Shown here: positions 26,687 through 36,439 of the stretch, piece after piece
Layout: each line of letters starts with the position of its first letter
Numbering within the stretch: position 1 is the first letter of the stretch
Assembly: GCF_005925345.1 (NCBI RefSeq)
Contig: NZ_SSHJ01000022.1
Coordinates: 6,909-70,908 of the forward strand
DNA length: 64,000 bases
Direction: 5' to 3'
DNA from: Pedobacter ureilyticus
GTDB taxonomy: Bacteria; Bacteroidota; Bacteroidia; Sphingobacteriales; Sphingobacteriaceae
Translations under genes and position numbers: made by a program
The notes under the pieces: generated by a model
The model's database searches: none
What the model saw: the letters and a program-made list of their open reading frames with translations, nothing else
What the model was told of the DNA's origin: nothing

Positions 26687-28584
26687 TGAAAAAGATTTTA
26701 ACCTTTGCCTTATTATTGGTTTGTTTGGTAGCCGAAGCACAAAACTATGCTGTTGATCTTATTCCTACCGGTCTGAAAAATAGAGCTCATGCCATTATAA
26801 GAGATAGCAAAACTGTGGTGGATATGCGCTCTCCTGATCAAGTACTACTAAATGTACATACCAGTATCACGGTACTCAACAAAAATGGAGACAGGCAGGC
26901 TCAGCTTGCTTTATTTTACGATAAGAATACCGTAATAAAATCGGCTAAAGGCGAAATTTATGATGAATTTGGAAAGCAAACCGGTAAATTTTCATTAAGC
27001 AATTTTAAGGATGAAAGCGCCGTTAGCGATTTTTCTTTATTTGAAGACGATCGGGTAAAATACTATATCCCGCAAGTAAATACCTACCCGTATACCATTG
27101 TTTATCACTACGAAATTAAAAACAAACAAAACTTGATTATCCCCGAATGGAGGCCAATAGCAAATTTTGACGTTGCCGTAGAAAAAAGCAGTTATCAGTT
27201 CATCTATAATTTAACAGATGAGATTAGAATTTACACCAACAACTACAAAGGCCAAGCAGAAGAACAAACGTTAGAAAAACAAAAAAGCATGACCTGGAGT
27301 GTTGAGGGGCTTCCTGCAGTTAAACACGAACCTTATTCTCCTAATCCAGATACTTATTTTACTTCTGTCAAGGTGGCTCCTAAAAATTTCAGCTATTATA
27401 ATTTTAAAGGTAGCTATACAGATTGGCAAGGCTTAGGCAAGTTGAGTTATGATTATTTGTTAAAAGACCGACGTGCTTTGCCCTTAGAAACGGTTCAATT
27501 GATTAAAGATTTAGTTAAAGATGAAACGAGCGATAAAAGCAAAGCAAAAAAGATTTACGAGCATTTTCAGAAGAAGACACGTTACATTAGTGTGCAAATT
27601 GGAATTGGTGGCTTTATGCCAATAAAGGCTACTGAAGTGGATAAATTGGGTTATGGCGACTGTAAAGCGTTAGTAAACTACATGCAAAGTTTGCTAGATG
27701 TTGTGGGCATTGATTCATATTATTGCGTGGTAGATGCAGGGGAAGAAAAAACAGACTTAATACCCTCTTTTGCTAGCATGGAACAAGGCAATCACGTTAT
27801 TTTATGTTTACCATTAAATGGCGATACCACCTGGCTAGAGTGTACCAGTCAGGATGCGCCATTTGGTTATTTAGGTTCTTTTACCGATGATAGGTGGGTT
27901 TTAGCCTGCACTAAAGATGGCGGAAAGCTACTAAAAACGCCCAAGTTTGAAACCGCCAAAAGTCAGCAAGTTCGTACCGCCGAACTATTTTTATCAAAAG
28001 ATGGAAAAATTTCTGGCAATTTAACTACCACTTTTACCGGTTCCCAATTTGATAACCATTACTTCTTGATTAAAAAATCTTCAGCAGAGCAGCAAAAACA
28101 ATTAAAATACCTGTATGACATCAATAATATTGAGTTTAACTCGATAAACTTAACCGCAAATAACGACGTTCCTATTTTTACAGAACAGCTAGCGGTAAGC
28201 ATAGCGCATTATGGAAATCCTAATGATAGTAGGGTAAGTTTTATGCCAAATGTTTTTAACCTGAAACGTCCAGTTCCAGCCGTACGCAATAGGACTTTAC
28301 CGTTACATTTAAAACGTGGCTACACCGATGTAGATAGCCTATTGTTCCAATTAGACGAAAATGTGATACCTGTTATTTTACCAAAAAAAATGGAAGTGAC
28401 GGGTAAATTTGGAACTTACATAGCCGAAATAAAAATGAAAGACGGCAAGTTATTCTACTACAGAAAACTGATGATGAATGATGGCTTATTTAAACCTGTG
28501 GACTATGAAGCTTTCGAAAACTTTGTAAATGAGGTGGCCAGTTACGACAGAATTAGGGTTACGCTGGCGTTGAAGAACAAATAA
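26686..28584 (+). CDS. DUF3857 / transglutaminase-like protein with intact catalytic Cys
   Basis: 632 residues with signal peptide ILTFALLLVCLVAEAQ, the DUF3857 region, and a transglutaminase-like core containing GYGDCKALVNYM (C326) and NHVIL (H370). It could hydrolyse or crosslink peptide bonds in the envelope; no substrate is known for the family. It is translationally coupled to the Cys-less paralogue upstream, which suggests the two form a complex in which one partner is the active subunit (inference). Confidence 0.85.
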   Translation: MKKILTFALLLVCLVAEAQNYAVDLIPTGLKNRAHAIIRDSKTVVDMRSPDQVLLNVHTSITVLNKNGDRQAQLALFYDKNTVIKSAKGEIYDEFGKQTGKFSLSNFKDESAVSDFSLFEDDRVKYYIPQVNTYPYTIVYHYEIKNKQNLIIPEWRPIANFDVAVEKSSYQFIYNLTDEIRIYTNNYKGQAEEQTLEKQKSMTWSVEGLPAVKHEPYSPNPDTYFTSVKVAPKNFSYYNFKGSYTDWQGLGKLSYDYLLKDRRALPLETVQLIKDLVKDETSDKSKAKKIYEHFQKKTRYISVQIGIGGFMPIKATEVDKLGYGDCKALVNYMQSLLDVVGIDSYYCVVDAGEEKTDLIPSFASMEQGNHVILCLPLNGDTTWLECTSQDAPFGYLGSFTDDRWVLACTKDGGKLLKTPKFETAKSQQVRTAELFLSKDGKISGNLTTTFTGSQFDNHYFLIKKSSAEQQKQLKYLYDINNIEFNSINLTANNDVPIFTEQLAVSIAHYGNPNDSRVSFMPNVFNLKRPVPAVRNRTLPLHLKRGYTDVDSLLFQLDENVIPVILPKKMEVTGKFGTYIAEIKMKDGKLFYYRKLMMNDGLFKPVDYEAFENFVNEVASYDRIRVTLALKNK

Positions 28585-28593
28585 GCTTAAAAA

Positions 28594-28675
28594 TGTTATT
28601 TCGAGACACGAAGCAATCTCCCAAATATTGAAAAATTAATAGTCGCTTGCGATTGCTTCATGCCTTACAATTACG
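28594..28675. repeat. REP-like hairpin in convergent junction (copy 3)
   Basis: Diverged member of the same family: left arm CGAGACACGAAGCAATC, right arm GATTGCTTCATGCC, about 25 bases apart. It sits between the DUF3857 and thioredoxin-like genes, which converge. Confidence 0.8.
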
Positions 28676-28694
28676 AAAATGCACTATAAAAGTA

Positions 28695-29315
28695 CTACCT
28701 ACTCATTTCTTTTTTCCATTTAATGGTACAACCAATAGCTTTAGTATTACTTACACTTGGCTTCTCCCCTTTCAACAATTGATTTACGGCATTTTGCACA
28801 TAATTCTCTCTTTCTGGATTTGCCTCTTGCTGGTCGTTATCTATAGCACCAATGTAAACCACCTCATTTCCTTTAGCTGTTTTCTGTAAAACGAATACGT
28901 GAGGTGTACGCATTGCACCATATTTTTTGGTGTAAACATGATCCGGATCTTCTAAATAAGCAAAGCTGAATTTCTTCTCTTTGGCTCTTTCCTGCATTTT
29001 AGCATAGGTATCTCCGGGAGAAGCCACCGGGTCATTGGTATTTAAAGCTACCACTGGATATCCCTTTGTAGCGTACAATTTATTCAAGTTTTCTACACGA
29101 GCCTCGTAAGCTTTAGAAACAGGGCAAGTATTGCAAGTAAATACCACAATATACCCTTTCGCATTTTGATAACTAGCCAAAGAAATTTGCTTTCCGTCTA
29201 CATTTTTTAAATTAAAATCTGAAGCTACATCGCCTACTTTATAACCAGTTTGGGCATTTGCCGCAGTAACCATAAATAAGGTTAAACTTGCCAATATTAA
29301 CTTTTTCATATTCAA
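28695..29315 (-). CDS. Exported redoxin-like (AhpC/TSA fold) protein 1
   Basis: 206 residues with a signal peptide (LILASLTLFMVTAANAQ) and a peroxiredoxin-like thioredoxin fold: VASDFNLKNVDGKQISLASY, VVFTCNTCPVSKAYEARV (CNTC holds the reactive cysteine pair), and TPHVFVL with the cis-proline. It likely acts in periplasmic thiol chemistry. Two further thioredoxin-fold genes follow upstream on the same strand with 14-base spacers, forming an operon that starts with the NlpC/P60 gene. Confidence 0.88.
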   Translation of the reverse strand: MNMKKLILASLTLFMVTAANAQTGYKVGDVASDFNLKNVDGKQISLASYQNAKGYIVVFTCNTCPVSKAYEARVENLNKLYATKGYPVVALNTNDPVASPGDTYAKMQERAKEKKFSFAYLEDPDHVYTKKYGAMRTPHVFVLQKTAKGNEVVYIGAIDNDQQEANPERENYVQNAVNQLLKGEKPSVSNTKAIGCTIKWKKEMSR

Positions 29316-29329
29316 TTATATTTAAATGA

Positions 29330-29818
29330 TTAAGGTTTAATTGCTGTCGATATGGTTTTCGTAAGTTGCTCGTAGGTAAATGTTCTTTCGTGAAATGATC
29401 TTACTTTTTTGTTTGTATTTAAGATTAATGTTGCAGGTAAAGCGCCCGACCAATTTTTATCTACACGGTCTATCATTTTTTGTTGATCTGTTTCATTAAC
29501 CACATAAACTTCAGATTTGATTTGATGCTTAGCTACAAAAGGTATCACATCAGTTTTTAATTTCGATTTAAAATCTAAACTCATCAGTATTACCTTCAAT
29601 GGGTTTTTCGCATTTTCATTGTTCAATCTTTCAAAATACGGCAATTCTTCTACACATGGCCCGCACCAAGTAGCCCAAAAGTTAACCACGTAAGTAGTGT
29701 CTTTTCCGTTGGCTACCCTTTGCTCTAATTCATTTAAAGTTAGTAATTTAACCTGTGCACTGGCAATGTATCCTACAAAAACCAATAACATTGTTACGAT
29801 AATTTTAAACATAAGCAT
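29330..29818 (-). CDS. TlpA-like thiol-disulfide reductase
   Basis: 162 residues with a signal or anchor (IIVTMLLVFVGYIASAQ) and a classical TlpA active site WATWCGPCVEELPYF. SGALPATLIL contains the cis-proline loop. It reduces or exchanges disulfides outside the cytoplasm. Middle member of the three-gene thioredoxin group; close spacing on both sides indicates co-transcription. Confidence 0.9.
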   Translation of the reverse strand: MLMFKIIVTMLLVFVGYIASAQVKLLTLNELEQRVANGKDTTYVVNFWATWCGPCVEELPYFERLNNENAKNPLKVILMSLDFKSKLKTDVIPFVAKHQIKSEVYVVNETDQQKMIDRVDKNWSGALPATLILNTNKKVRSFHERTFTYEQLTKTISTAIKP

Positions 29819-29832
29819 CTGTTATTTAGTAA

Positions 29833-30393
29833 TTAACGAACATCGATCAACAGTAATTTGTTTACTGCCATCTCAACATATCTCTTTTTAGGCACTTTCT
29901 TTTCGTTAGGTTCGTCATCAATATTACCAATATAGGTTACCAAAAAGCCGTTTTTATTTCTTTTGATTACAACAGCTTTGGGTGGTTGTTTAATATCAAA
30001 AAGCCAAGTGTATTTAAATTTTTCATCTGCCAAATAAGGAAAAGTAAATGCTTTTTCTTGCGCTAGCTTTTTCATTGCCGGCATGGCATCATAAGGGTAA
30101 TCTTTCTCATTATCTCCGTAAGGGCCAATAGCAACAACTGGAAAACCCTTGGCTTGATACTTTGCATTAAGCGCCAATACTCTACTAACATAGGCTAGGC
30201 AATGGTCACAACTTGGCGTCATAAAGACGATAATGCAACCCTTTGTTTTATTCTGATTAAGATCGTAAACAACCCCATTTGTACTTTTAAGGTTGATATT
30301 AGTTAACGTATCGCCTACTTTTTTAACTTCTTGTGCGTTAACAAATAATGCAGTAGCAAAGAGCATAAAAAGTGTGCCTATCAACTTTTTCAT
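29833..30393 (-). CDS. Exported redoxin-like protein 2
   Basis: 186 residues with signal peptide LIGTLFMLFATALFVNAQ and a redoxin fold. VFMTPSCDHCLAYVSRVL carries a CDHC pair in the usual active-site place, and QPPKAVVIKRN the cis-proline region. It shares its start codon's last base with the stop of the NlpC/P60 gene (one-base overlap), so it is translationally coupled to it. Reaction partner unknown. Confidence 0.88.
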   Translation of the reverse strand: MKKLIGTLFMLFATALFVNAQEVKKVGDTLTNINLKSTNGVVYDLNQNKTKGCIIVFMTPSCDHCLAYVSRVLALNAKYQAKGFPVVAIGPYGDNEKDYPYDAMPAMKKLAQEKAFTFPYLADEKFKYTWLFDIKQPPKAVVIKRNKNGFLVTYIGNIDDEPNEKKVPKKRYVEMAVNKLLLIDVR

Positions 30394-30890
30394 TAATTTA
30401 AGGTTCCGGTTTTCACAATCGCTTTTTGGTACACAGGCAATGTCAAATCATCAACAATAACTCCTCTAGAGGTAGAGGCATGCACAAAAAAATCATTATT
30501 TAAATAAATGCCCACATGATCTACTTCTCTACCACCAAAGGAAAAGAAAATCAAATCTCCCTCCTTTAAATTAGCCAAACTCTTTTTTTTGATGGCATCT
30601 GCCTGATCTCTGGATCTTCTTGGAAGTGATTTTCCATAGATATCACGCTGTAGCAAAAGTGCAAAACCAGAACAATCTATTCCGCTTTTGTCTAAACCAC
30701 CAAACTTGTATCTTACACCAGTCCAGTTGTTAATAAAGCGATAAAGTGGTTTGCTTTTTAAATTAGCCATAGCATCGGCAGCTCGGGCCGCTTTGGTAGT
30801 ACTGGTAGGTTTTCTGCTACCGCACGACGATAAAGAAACCGTAATTATTAAAAATATAGAAAAGAAAAATAGTACTCTTGATTTTATCAT
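30393..30890 (-). CDS. NlpC/P60 family cell-wall peptidase, lipoprotein
   Basis: 165 residues with a lipoprotein signal (FFSIFLIITVSLSSCGS) and a C40 peptidase domain: GIDCSGFALLLQRDIYG (nucleophile Cys), EVDHVGIYLNN (His) and FFVHAST (third polar residue). It cuts stem peptides of peptidoglycan, similar in build to E. coli Spr (MepS). It is the first gene of the run leading into three thioredoxin-like genes. Confidence 0.93.
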   Translation of the reverse strand: MIKSRVLFFFSIFLIITVSLSSCGSRKPTSTTKAARAADAMANLKSKPLYRFINNWTGVRYKFGGLDKSGIDCSGFALLLQRDIYGKSLPRRSRDQADAIKKKSLANLKEGDLIFFSFGGREVDHVGIYLNNDFFVHASTSRGVIVDDLTLPVYQKAIVKTGTLN

Positions 30891-30937
30891 TTGCTAAACT
30901 TTAGTTTGCGATGCGGCAACTTATATCTTCAATCCTT

Positions 30938-33547
30938 TTAGTTTTTTATCAGCCTTTGAATTTCGTCTAATTTCAATAACGCTTCTACAGGTGTTAATAT
31001 ATTTACATCTAGGTTGTTCAACGAATCGCGTATTTTAACCAACACGGGGTCATCTATGGCAAACATCTGCAACTGATAGGCTTGATTTTGAACCTTCTTG
31101 ATACTGTCTTTAATACTTTGCCCTTCGGTTCTATCAATCTCCAAACGCTTTAGTATTTCATTTGCTCTACCAATCAGCTTTGCTGGCATGCCCGCCATTT
31201 TAGCTACCTGGATACCGAAGCTATGCTCGCTACCACCTGGAACTAATTTACGTAAAAAAATGATTTTATTTTGCAGTTCCTTGCTGGTCACATTGTAATT
31301 CTTAATGCGGCTCATGGTATTTTCCAAATCATTAAGCTCATGATAATGCGTAGCGAATAAGGTCTTTGGCCTCGCCGTGGGATGTTCATGCAGGTATTCT
31401 GCAATAGCCCAAGCAATAGAAATGCCGTCGTAAGTACTGGTGCCACGACCAATTTCATCTAATAAAATCAAACTTCTATCAGAGATATTATTCAGAATGC
31501 TGGCGGTTTCGTTCATTTCCACCATGAACGTACTTTCTCCACTCGAAAGATTATCCGAAGCTCCTACCCTAGTAAAAATCTTATCTACAATACCAATTGT
31601 TGCCGATTTTGCAGGCACAAAACAGCCCATTTGCGCCATCAAAACAATTAATGCACTTTGGCGCAGAATGGCCGACTTACCCGACATGTTAGGTCCGGTA
31701 ATCATCATAATTTGTTGTGTATCATTATCCAAATACACATCGTTGGTAATGTACTCCTCGCCTACTGGCAAACGTTTCTCAATTACCGGATGGCGACCAC
31801 CTTTGATATCTAACTCTTTTTTGTTGTTGAGCTCTGGTTTAGTGTAATAATTTTTAACGGCCAGTTGAGCAAAGCACAATAAAACATCCAGTTGCGCCAC
31901 CAAATAAGCATTAAGTTGTATCGGCTTAATAAAATGCGCAACCTGATACATCAACTCATTATATAAACGAACTTCAATAGCTTGGATTTTTTCTTCGGCA
32001 CCTAAAATCTGCTCTTCGTACTCTTTCAATTCTGGCGTAATGTATCGCTCTGCGTTAACCAAAGTTTGTTTACGTATCCAGCCTTCAGGAACTTTATCTT
32101 TGTGAGTATGGGTTACCTCTAAATAATAACCAAAAACGTTATTAAACGATATTTTTAAGGATGGAATACCGGTAGCTTCTATCTCACGACGTTGAATTTC
32201 TACCAAAAACTCCTTACCACCAAAAGCTATTTTACGCAGCCTATCCAGCTCGTCATCAATGCCATCGGCAATTACATTTCCTTTTACCAATAAAGCAGGC
32301 GGGTCGGCCTGTAATTCTCTTTCTAACTTATCTTTTATGGTAGTGCACGGGTTAAGTTGCGAAGCTAAAACCTCTAAATACGGGTTTTTACTTTCTTCAG
32401 CCAACCGTTTAATCTCTTCTGTATGGGTTAGGGCACGTTTCAATTGCAGCAATTCCCTCGGGCCAGCTTTTTGTAAACCCACCTTAGATATCAAACGTTC
32501 CAAATCTCCAATGGGTTTAATGTGTTGTAGCAACTCATCGGCAAGCATTTCATTTTTCACCAAATAATCTACCATACCTAAACGCTCCTGAATTGGTTTC
32601 AGTTCCTTTAGCGGCATGATGATCCATTTGTGCAACAACCTTGCGCCCATTGGCGTACAAGTATCATCTAAAACCTCAAATAAGGTGACGGCATTATCGT
32701 TAGCAGAACTTACCAACTCCAAATTTCTAATGGTAAAGCGGTCTAGCCACATGTATTTTTCTTCTTCTACACGAGAAATTGAAGTGATGTGCTGGAGATT
32801 TCTGTGTTCAGTTTCGCCAAGGTAGTAAAGCACCACACCAGCAGCTACAATGCCCGCAGTAAGTTTATCTACGCCAAAACCTTTTAGTGAATTTACCTCA
32901 AAATGTTTGGTCAATATTTCGGTAGCATAATCTTCAGTAAAAGCCCAATCATCAATATGGTAAGTATAAAATTTATCGCCAAACAAAGTGGCAAAATCAA
33001 CTCTTTTACTTTTTTGAAAAACTACTTCTGTAGGCTTAAAGCTCTGTAATAGTTTATCTACATACTCGGCACTGCCTTGGGCTACTAAAAATTCTCCAGT
33101 AGAGATATCGCAGAAAGCCACACCCATAGCATTTTTTTCAAAGTAAACAGCAGCGAGGTAATTGTTTGATTTTTGGCTAAGAATGTTATCGCTATAAGCA
33201 ACACCAGGGGTAACCAATTCTGTAACACCACGTTTAACAATAGTCTTGGTCGTTTTGGGGTCTTCCAATTGGTCGCAAATCGCTACCCTTTGCCCTGCCC
33301 TTACCAATTTCGAAAGGTAATTTTCTAACGAATGATGCGGAAAGCCAGCTAGCTCTAATGCGCCATTGGGTCCAGTACCGCGTTTGGTTAAAACAATTCC
33401 TAAAATATTGGCAGTTTTAATGGCATCCTCACCAAAAGTTTCGTAAAAATCTCCTACTCTAAATAACAATAACGCACCAGGATATTTTGCCTTAATGGTA
33501 TTGTATTGCTGCATTAACGGGGTAACTGTTTCTTTTGCTTTGGCCAA
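30938..33547 (-). CDS. mutS: DNA mismatch repair protein MutS
   Basis: 869 residues, full length. The mismatch-reading motif [11 protein letters not shown] is near the amino end, and the ATPase carries Walker [31 protein letters not shown] (Walker B and signature) and FATHYHEL. It finds base mismatches and starts their repair with MutL. It is probably a single-gene unit; the upstream spacer carries an unusual inverted-repeat segment. Confidence 0.97.
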   Translation of the reverse strand: MAKAKETVTPLMQQYNTIKAKYPGALLLFRVGDFYETFGEDAIKTANILGIVLTKRGTGPNGALELAGFPHHSLENYLSKLVRAGQRVAICDQLEDPKTTKTIVKRGVTELVTPGVAYSDNILSQKSNNYLAAVYFEKNAMGVAFCDISTGEFLVAQGSAEYVDKLLQSFKPTEVVFQKSKRVDFATLFGDKFYTYHIDDWAFTEDYATEILTKHFEVNSLKGFGVDKLTAGIVAAGVVLYYLGETEHRNLQHITSISRVEEEKYMWLDRFTIRNLELVSSANDNAVTLFEVLDDTCTPMGARLLHKWIIMPLKELKPIQERLGMVDYLVKNEMLADELLQHIKPIGDLERLISKVGLQKAGPRELLQLKRALTHTEEIKRLAEESKNPYLEVLASQLNPCTTIKDKLERELQADPPALLVKGNVIADGIDDELDRLRKIAFGGKEFLVEIQRREIEATGIPSLKISFNNVFGYYLEVTHTHKDKVPEGWIRKQTLVNAERYITPELKEYEEQILGAEEKIQAIEVRLYNELMYQVAHFIKPIQLNAYLVAQLDVLLCFAQLAVKNYYTKPELNNKKELDIKGGRHPVIEKRLPVGEEYITNDVYLDNDTQQIMMITGPNMSGKSAILRQSALIVLMAQMGCFVPAKSATIGIVDKIFTRVGASDNLSSGESTFMVEMNETASILNNISDRSLILLDEIGRGTSTYDGISIAWAIAEYLHEHPTARPKTLFATHYHELNDLENTMSRIKNYNVTSKELQNKIIFLRKLVPGGSEHSFGIQVAKMAGMPAKLIGRANEILKRLEIDRTEGQSIKDSIKKVQNQAYQLQMFAIDDPVLVKIRDSLNNLDVNILTPVEALLKLDEIQRLIKN

Positions 33548-33858
33548 AATCTTAAAAATTTACTAAAGTGTAAAGATAACATCTTGCTTGGTAGCCTTAA
33601 TGTTTTTGTGGAGAAAATATCAAGATGTTGAGAGGAAAAACAAAATTTATTTTTTTGAAAAGCAAATGCCATCGATTTTATTAAAGTAAGCCCTGCTGTT
33701 CATTATAGCCCTCATGCTTCGGGGCTGCCATTTCCATCAGGTTTATTTAACTTAGGCTAGTGCAATAACCTTGTCTATCTTATAAGCAAAACGAAAATCA
33801 ACATTGACAAAGCTCAATTTGGCTATTTCTGTAAAAAAATGGCTCTCTTTACTGAGCT
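33548..33858. other. Upstream region of mutS with nested inverted repeats
   Basis: 311 bases between mutS and the phosphoesterase gene. Positions 33686-33760 hold nested arms: outer AGCC/GGCT, then CCTG/CAGG, then a 5-base stem AGCCC/GGGCT around a 10-base loop. On the minus strand the same segment contains a short open frame (ATGGAAATGGCAGCC onward, about 18 codons). It could be a structured RNA, a dispersed repeat, or part of the mutS leader; I cannot decide. The rest is AT-rich without features. Confidence 0.4.
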
Positions 33859-34434
33859 TTAAAATAAACTTTGCTGTGTCTCCTCTATACGCGTTAATCC
33901 CAAAAACGGAAAATCCTCCGAAAAAACTACATACTGTTTGATCTTGTGATTAAATTTCCTCAACACTAGATTAGCGCAGTTAAATTCTAACTTAGCCCCT
34001 GCAAACATGTCCAATGCTAGCGCTACATTTTCCTCGCTCAGCTTTCTTCCTATAGACATGTGTGGCGATTTGCTTTTATATTGATTTGTAACACCTAGAT
34101 TTTTCTGAACCCTAACCATCAACGCTGTTAAGGGAGCCTTGGTTTCGGCATCAGGTTTTAAGAATACCGCTCCATTAGCATAACTATCTACGCCATCAAA
34201 AACCAAATGATGTGGAACTTCATAGCTGGCAATCTCTTTCAAATCATTAATAACTCGATCCAATTCATCCAAATCGGCAGTAAATTCACATACGGTAACG
34301 TGCGCTTTGGCATTTCTACTATTATACCATCCTATTTTATCATTTAGCTGATTTTTTAGGTTAGCAACATAGTCAATTCCTTCTTGTGGAGGAAGCAGTA
34401 CGATAGAATATTGTGGCTTTGCAGACAGAATCAT
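33859..34434 (-). CDS. 2H phosphoesterase (2'-5' RNA ligase-like)
   Basis: 191 residues with the two HxT/S motifs of the 2H superfamily: AHVTVCEF and PHMSIGRK. Such enzymes hydrolyse or join 2'-5' or cyclic phosphodiesters in RNA or nucleotides. The frame extends 72 codons further upstream, but those overlap the divergent gene's start and lack similarity to the family; the ATG of MILSAKPQYSIVLL is chosen. Substrate unknown. An ATG 19 codons earlier is the next best alternative. Confidence 0.85.
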   Translation of the reverse strand: MILSAKPQYSIVLLPPQEGIDYVANLKNQLNDKIGWYNSRNAKAHVTVCEFTADLDELDRVINDLKEIASYEVPHHLVFDGVDSYANGAVFLKPDAETKAPLTALMVRVQKNLGVTNQYKSKSPHMSIGRKLSEENVALALDMFAGAKLEFNCANLVLRKFNHKIKQYVVFSEDFPFLGLTRIEETQQSLF

Positions 34435-34524
34435 TCGTCTAAAATAAGTAAATCTACCGTATGCAGCACAAAAAACAATAATTAGCTTCATTTTTAAGCA
34501 TTTTATGAGCCGAATACTAATCCT

Positions 34525-34532
34525 TATATTTG
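34525..34532 (+). promoter_or_regulatory. TAnnTTTG box of the Lys/Ala-tail protein gene
   Basis: TATATTTG is an exact match to the Bacteroidota -7 consensus, 20 bases before the ATG. It lies in the divergent spacer shared with the phosphoesterase gene. Confidence 0.55.
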
Positions 34533-34552
34533 TAAACATATAAAATATATAC

Positions 34553-35098
34553 ATGGCAATTTTACATCGCAAAGAAGAAAAAATACAAGTAGTATTAGGT
34601 AGGTTGCCTAAGAAATATACCCATGAGCAGTTTGTGGAAATGTTTATCAAACTTTATTCTAAAGATTGGGGAAAAATTAAATCGGCTTACATTAAACAAT
34701 CTCAAGACAAAGAACCTGGAACGGTAATAACCATGCCAAAACCAGATTTATACCTTAAACAAGTGTTAGACGCATATTTAACGGCTGCTCCAATAAAACC
34801 TGAAGCCCCTGCACAGCGTATTGCACATGAGAAAGAAAGTCAGGTCATAAATGCTGAGGTGGCAGTAAAAAAACCAATAAAAACTACCAAAAAATTAGCT
34901 CCAAAGCAAATAGAAGCTACAGAGGCTGATACAGCCCCCGTTAAAGAAGCTAAAACAGCTACAAAGAAAAAAGTAGTTAATAAAGGGGCTACAGCAGAAA
35001 CAGTTAAGGAAGTTAAAATGAAGGCACCCGCGAAGAAAAAGGTAGCAAGCGATGAATCTCCTGTAAAGGTTAAAAAGGCAAAAGCTGTAGATAAATAG
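34553..35098 (+). CDS. Small protein with histone H1-like Lys/Ala-rich tail
   Basis: 181 residues in two parts. The first ~75 form a globular domain with no family I can name (VVLGRLPKKYTHEQFVEMFIKLYSKDWGKIKSAYIK). The rest is low-complexity and basic: repeated Lys, Ala, Thr, Val and Pro (EVKMKAPAKKKVASDESPVKV) like histone H1 or bacterial AlgP/Hc1 tails. This suggests binding to nucleic acid (inference). It is monocistronic, with its own promoter box and a strong terminator. Confidence 0.75.
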   Translation: MAILHRKEEKIQVVLGRLPKKYTHEQFVEMFIKLYSKDWGKIKSAYIKQSQDKEPGTVITMPKPDLYLKQVLDAYLTAAPIKPEAPAQRIAHEKESQVINAEVAVKKPIKTTKKLAPKQIEATEADTAPVKEAKTATKKKVVNKGATAETVKEVKMKAPAKKKVASDESPVKVKKAKAVDK

Positions 35099-35170
35099 AA
35101 AAAAATTCTAATACTTACAATAAAATAATCTTTTAGATGTTTATATATCTGAGAGCGTTAATTTAGATGG

Positions 35171-35210
35171 CGGGGATCAAATCCATAGTGATTGATCCCC
35201 GTTTCTTTTT
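35171..35210 (+). terminator. Rho-independent terminator
   Basis: Stem GGGGATCA pairing with TGATCCCC, followed by GTTTCTTTTT. It is about 75 bases after the stop of the Lys/Ala-tail gene and before the response-regulator gene. Confidence 0.88.
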
Positions 35211-35324
35211 GCCTATAGCATGTACACTTTTTTAAGAAAGGTTGATAACTCTATCATTGTGAACAATTAACGTAAACTACTGATTTACAACTTTTGTTCA
35301 TATAGCAAACTAAAGTTTAAAGTT

Positions 35325-35702
35325 ATGGAAGCAACAGATAAAAAATGTGTTTATGTGTTGGAAGATAATGCCAACATAGCAGACATTATTGAGTTTTTGT
35401 TAGTGGAAGAACTCTACGAAGTGAAAGTTTGCAAGAATGCAAATACCTTTTGGAAAGAGATGCAACAGCATACTCCAGACATGATCGTATTAGATGTTAT
35501 TTTACCCGATGCCAATGGCTTGGAAATTTGTACAAAATTGAAAAGAGACATCAGAACACATCGCATTCCAATTATGATGATGTCTGGAAATAATTATTTG
35601 AGTAAAGTCAAATCTAAGTGCGATGCAGATAGCTATATCAATAAGCCTTTTGATTTAAACGACTTTATGGAACGTGTTAACTACTACAGTCATATCGCAT
35701 GA
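35325..35702 (+). CDS. Single-domain response regulator (CheY-like)
   Basis: 125 residues, a lone receiver domain. Acidic pocket E13-D14, phospho-acceptor D57 (MIVLDVILPD), S87 in MMMSGNN, and K107 in INKPFD complete the switch set. There is no output domain, so it acts by protein contact, receiving phosphate from a kinase not encoded beside it. No kinase or chemotaxis gene is adjacent. Confidence 0.92.
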   Translation: MEATDKKCVYVLEDNANIADIIEFLLVEELYEVKVCKNANTFWKEMQQHTPDMIVLDVILPDANGLEICTKLKRDIRTHRIPIMMMSGNNYLSKVKSKCDADSYINKPFDLNDFMERVNYYSHIA

Positions 35703-35897
35703 AGTTGAAAATAGTAGCAAATGCATAAAAAGTTAAATGCACAAAAGTGTATGCGTTGGCAGCTATGTTAAAGATTATAGTATAGCAACAGTACTATTTT
35801 AGCCATACTATCATCCATTAAATTTAGTCGTTACCAAAAAATAATAAAACAAGGCAGATTGCAACCGTGTGCACAATAGCTTGTCTTTTCTTCCTAA

Positions 35898-36395
35898 TCA
35901 GATTCTATTGATGGAAGGAGCTAGAAATTTGCTCCAATTAGCGGGATACTTAGCATCAAGATATACTTGTTTACTGGCAATTTCTTTCAACTCTCCATTA
36001 GGTTCTTCTCGTAGCAATTTATAGCAATTTAAACCTTTAGCAGGCTCAACATCATGAAAAATATAGAGTGATGGTTCACTGGCATCTGCCAAAATTAACT
36101 TTTCGCCTATTTTGGAAAAATTTTGTTGTCCCTCACTTCTATAAATCAAGTATTTGCCCCCTCTAACATCAATACCAGACCACGTTAAGATCGTTTGGTT
36201 CGATTGAACGATGATATTAAAATTGGCTTTCCTTTTAGAAAAAGTGTCTAACGAAAATGGAGTAAATTTAGTTTTAGAAATTCCACTTTTTTTATCCGTG
36301 GTAGGATTTTTAGCAAAAGAAGAAGAGGTAATAACACAAGCAAACAACACACAGCAAAGCTTGCATTTCAGATTTTGAAATGTATTTTTAATCAT
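35898..36395 (-). CDS. Secreted protein with fibronectin III-like strand pattern
   Basis: 165 residues with a signal peptide (CKLCCVLFACVITSSSFA) followed by about 110 residues of likely beta structure (FNIIVQSNQTILTWSGIDVRGGKYLIYRSEGQQNFSKIG) resembling one Ig or fibronectin-III domain. The frame opens 16 codons earlier, but the signal peptide fits the internal ATG. No catalytic motif; role unknown. Confidence 0.6.
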   Translation of the reverse strand: MIKNTFQNLKCKLCCVLFACVITSSSFAKNPTTDKKSGISKTKFTPFSLDTFSKRKANFNIIVQSNQTILTWSGIDVRGGKYLIYRSEGQQNFSKIGEKLILADASEPSLYIFHDVEPAKGLNCYKLLREEPNGELKEIASKQVYLDAKYPANWSKFLAPSINRI

Positions 36396-36439
36396 ATAAG
36401 TTTTTAATAGATAGCGTGTTGCAAAACTACTAATAAAAA

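Noticed and set aside
33686..33760. Signal recognition particle RNA (ffs) for the hairpin segment
   Set aside because: GGAA and GCAGCC are present, but the conserved CAGG/AGCAG core around the tetraloop is not, so I leave it unnamed.
35325..35702. Chemotaxis CheY
   Set aside because: It has a full receiver set but no chemotaxis genes in the window; the general label is safer.
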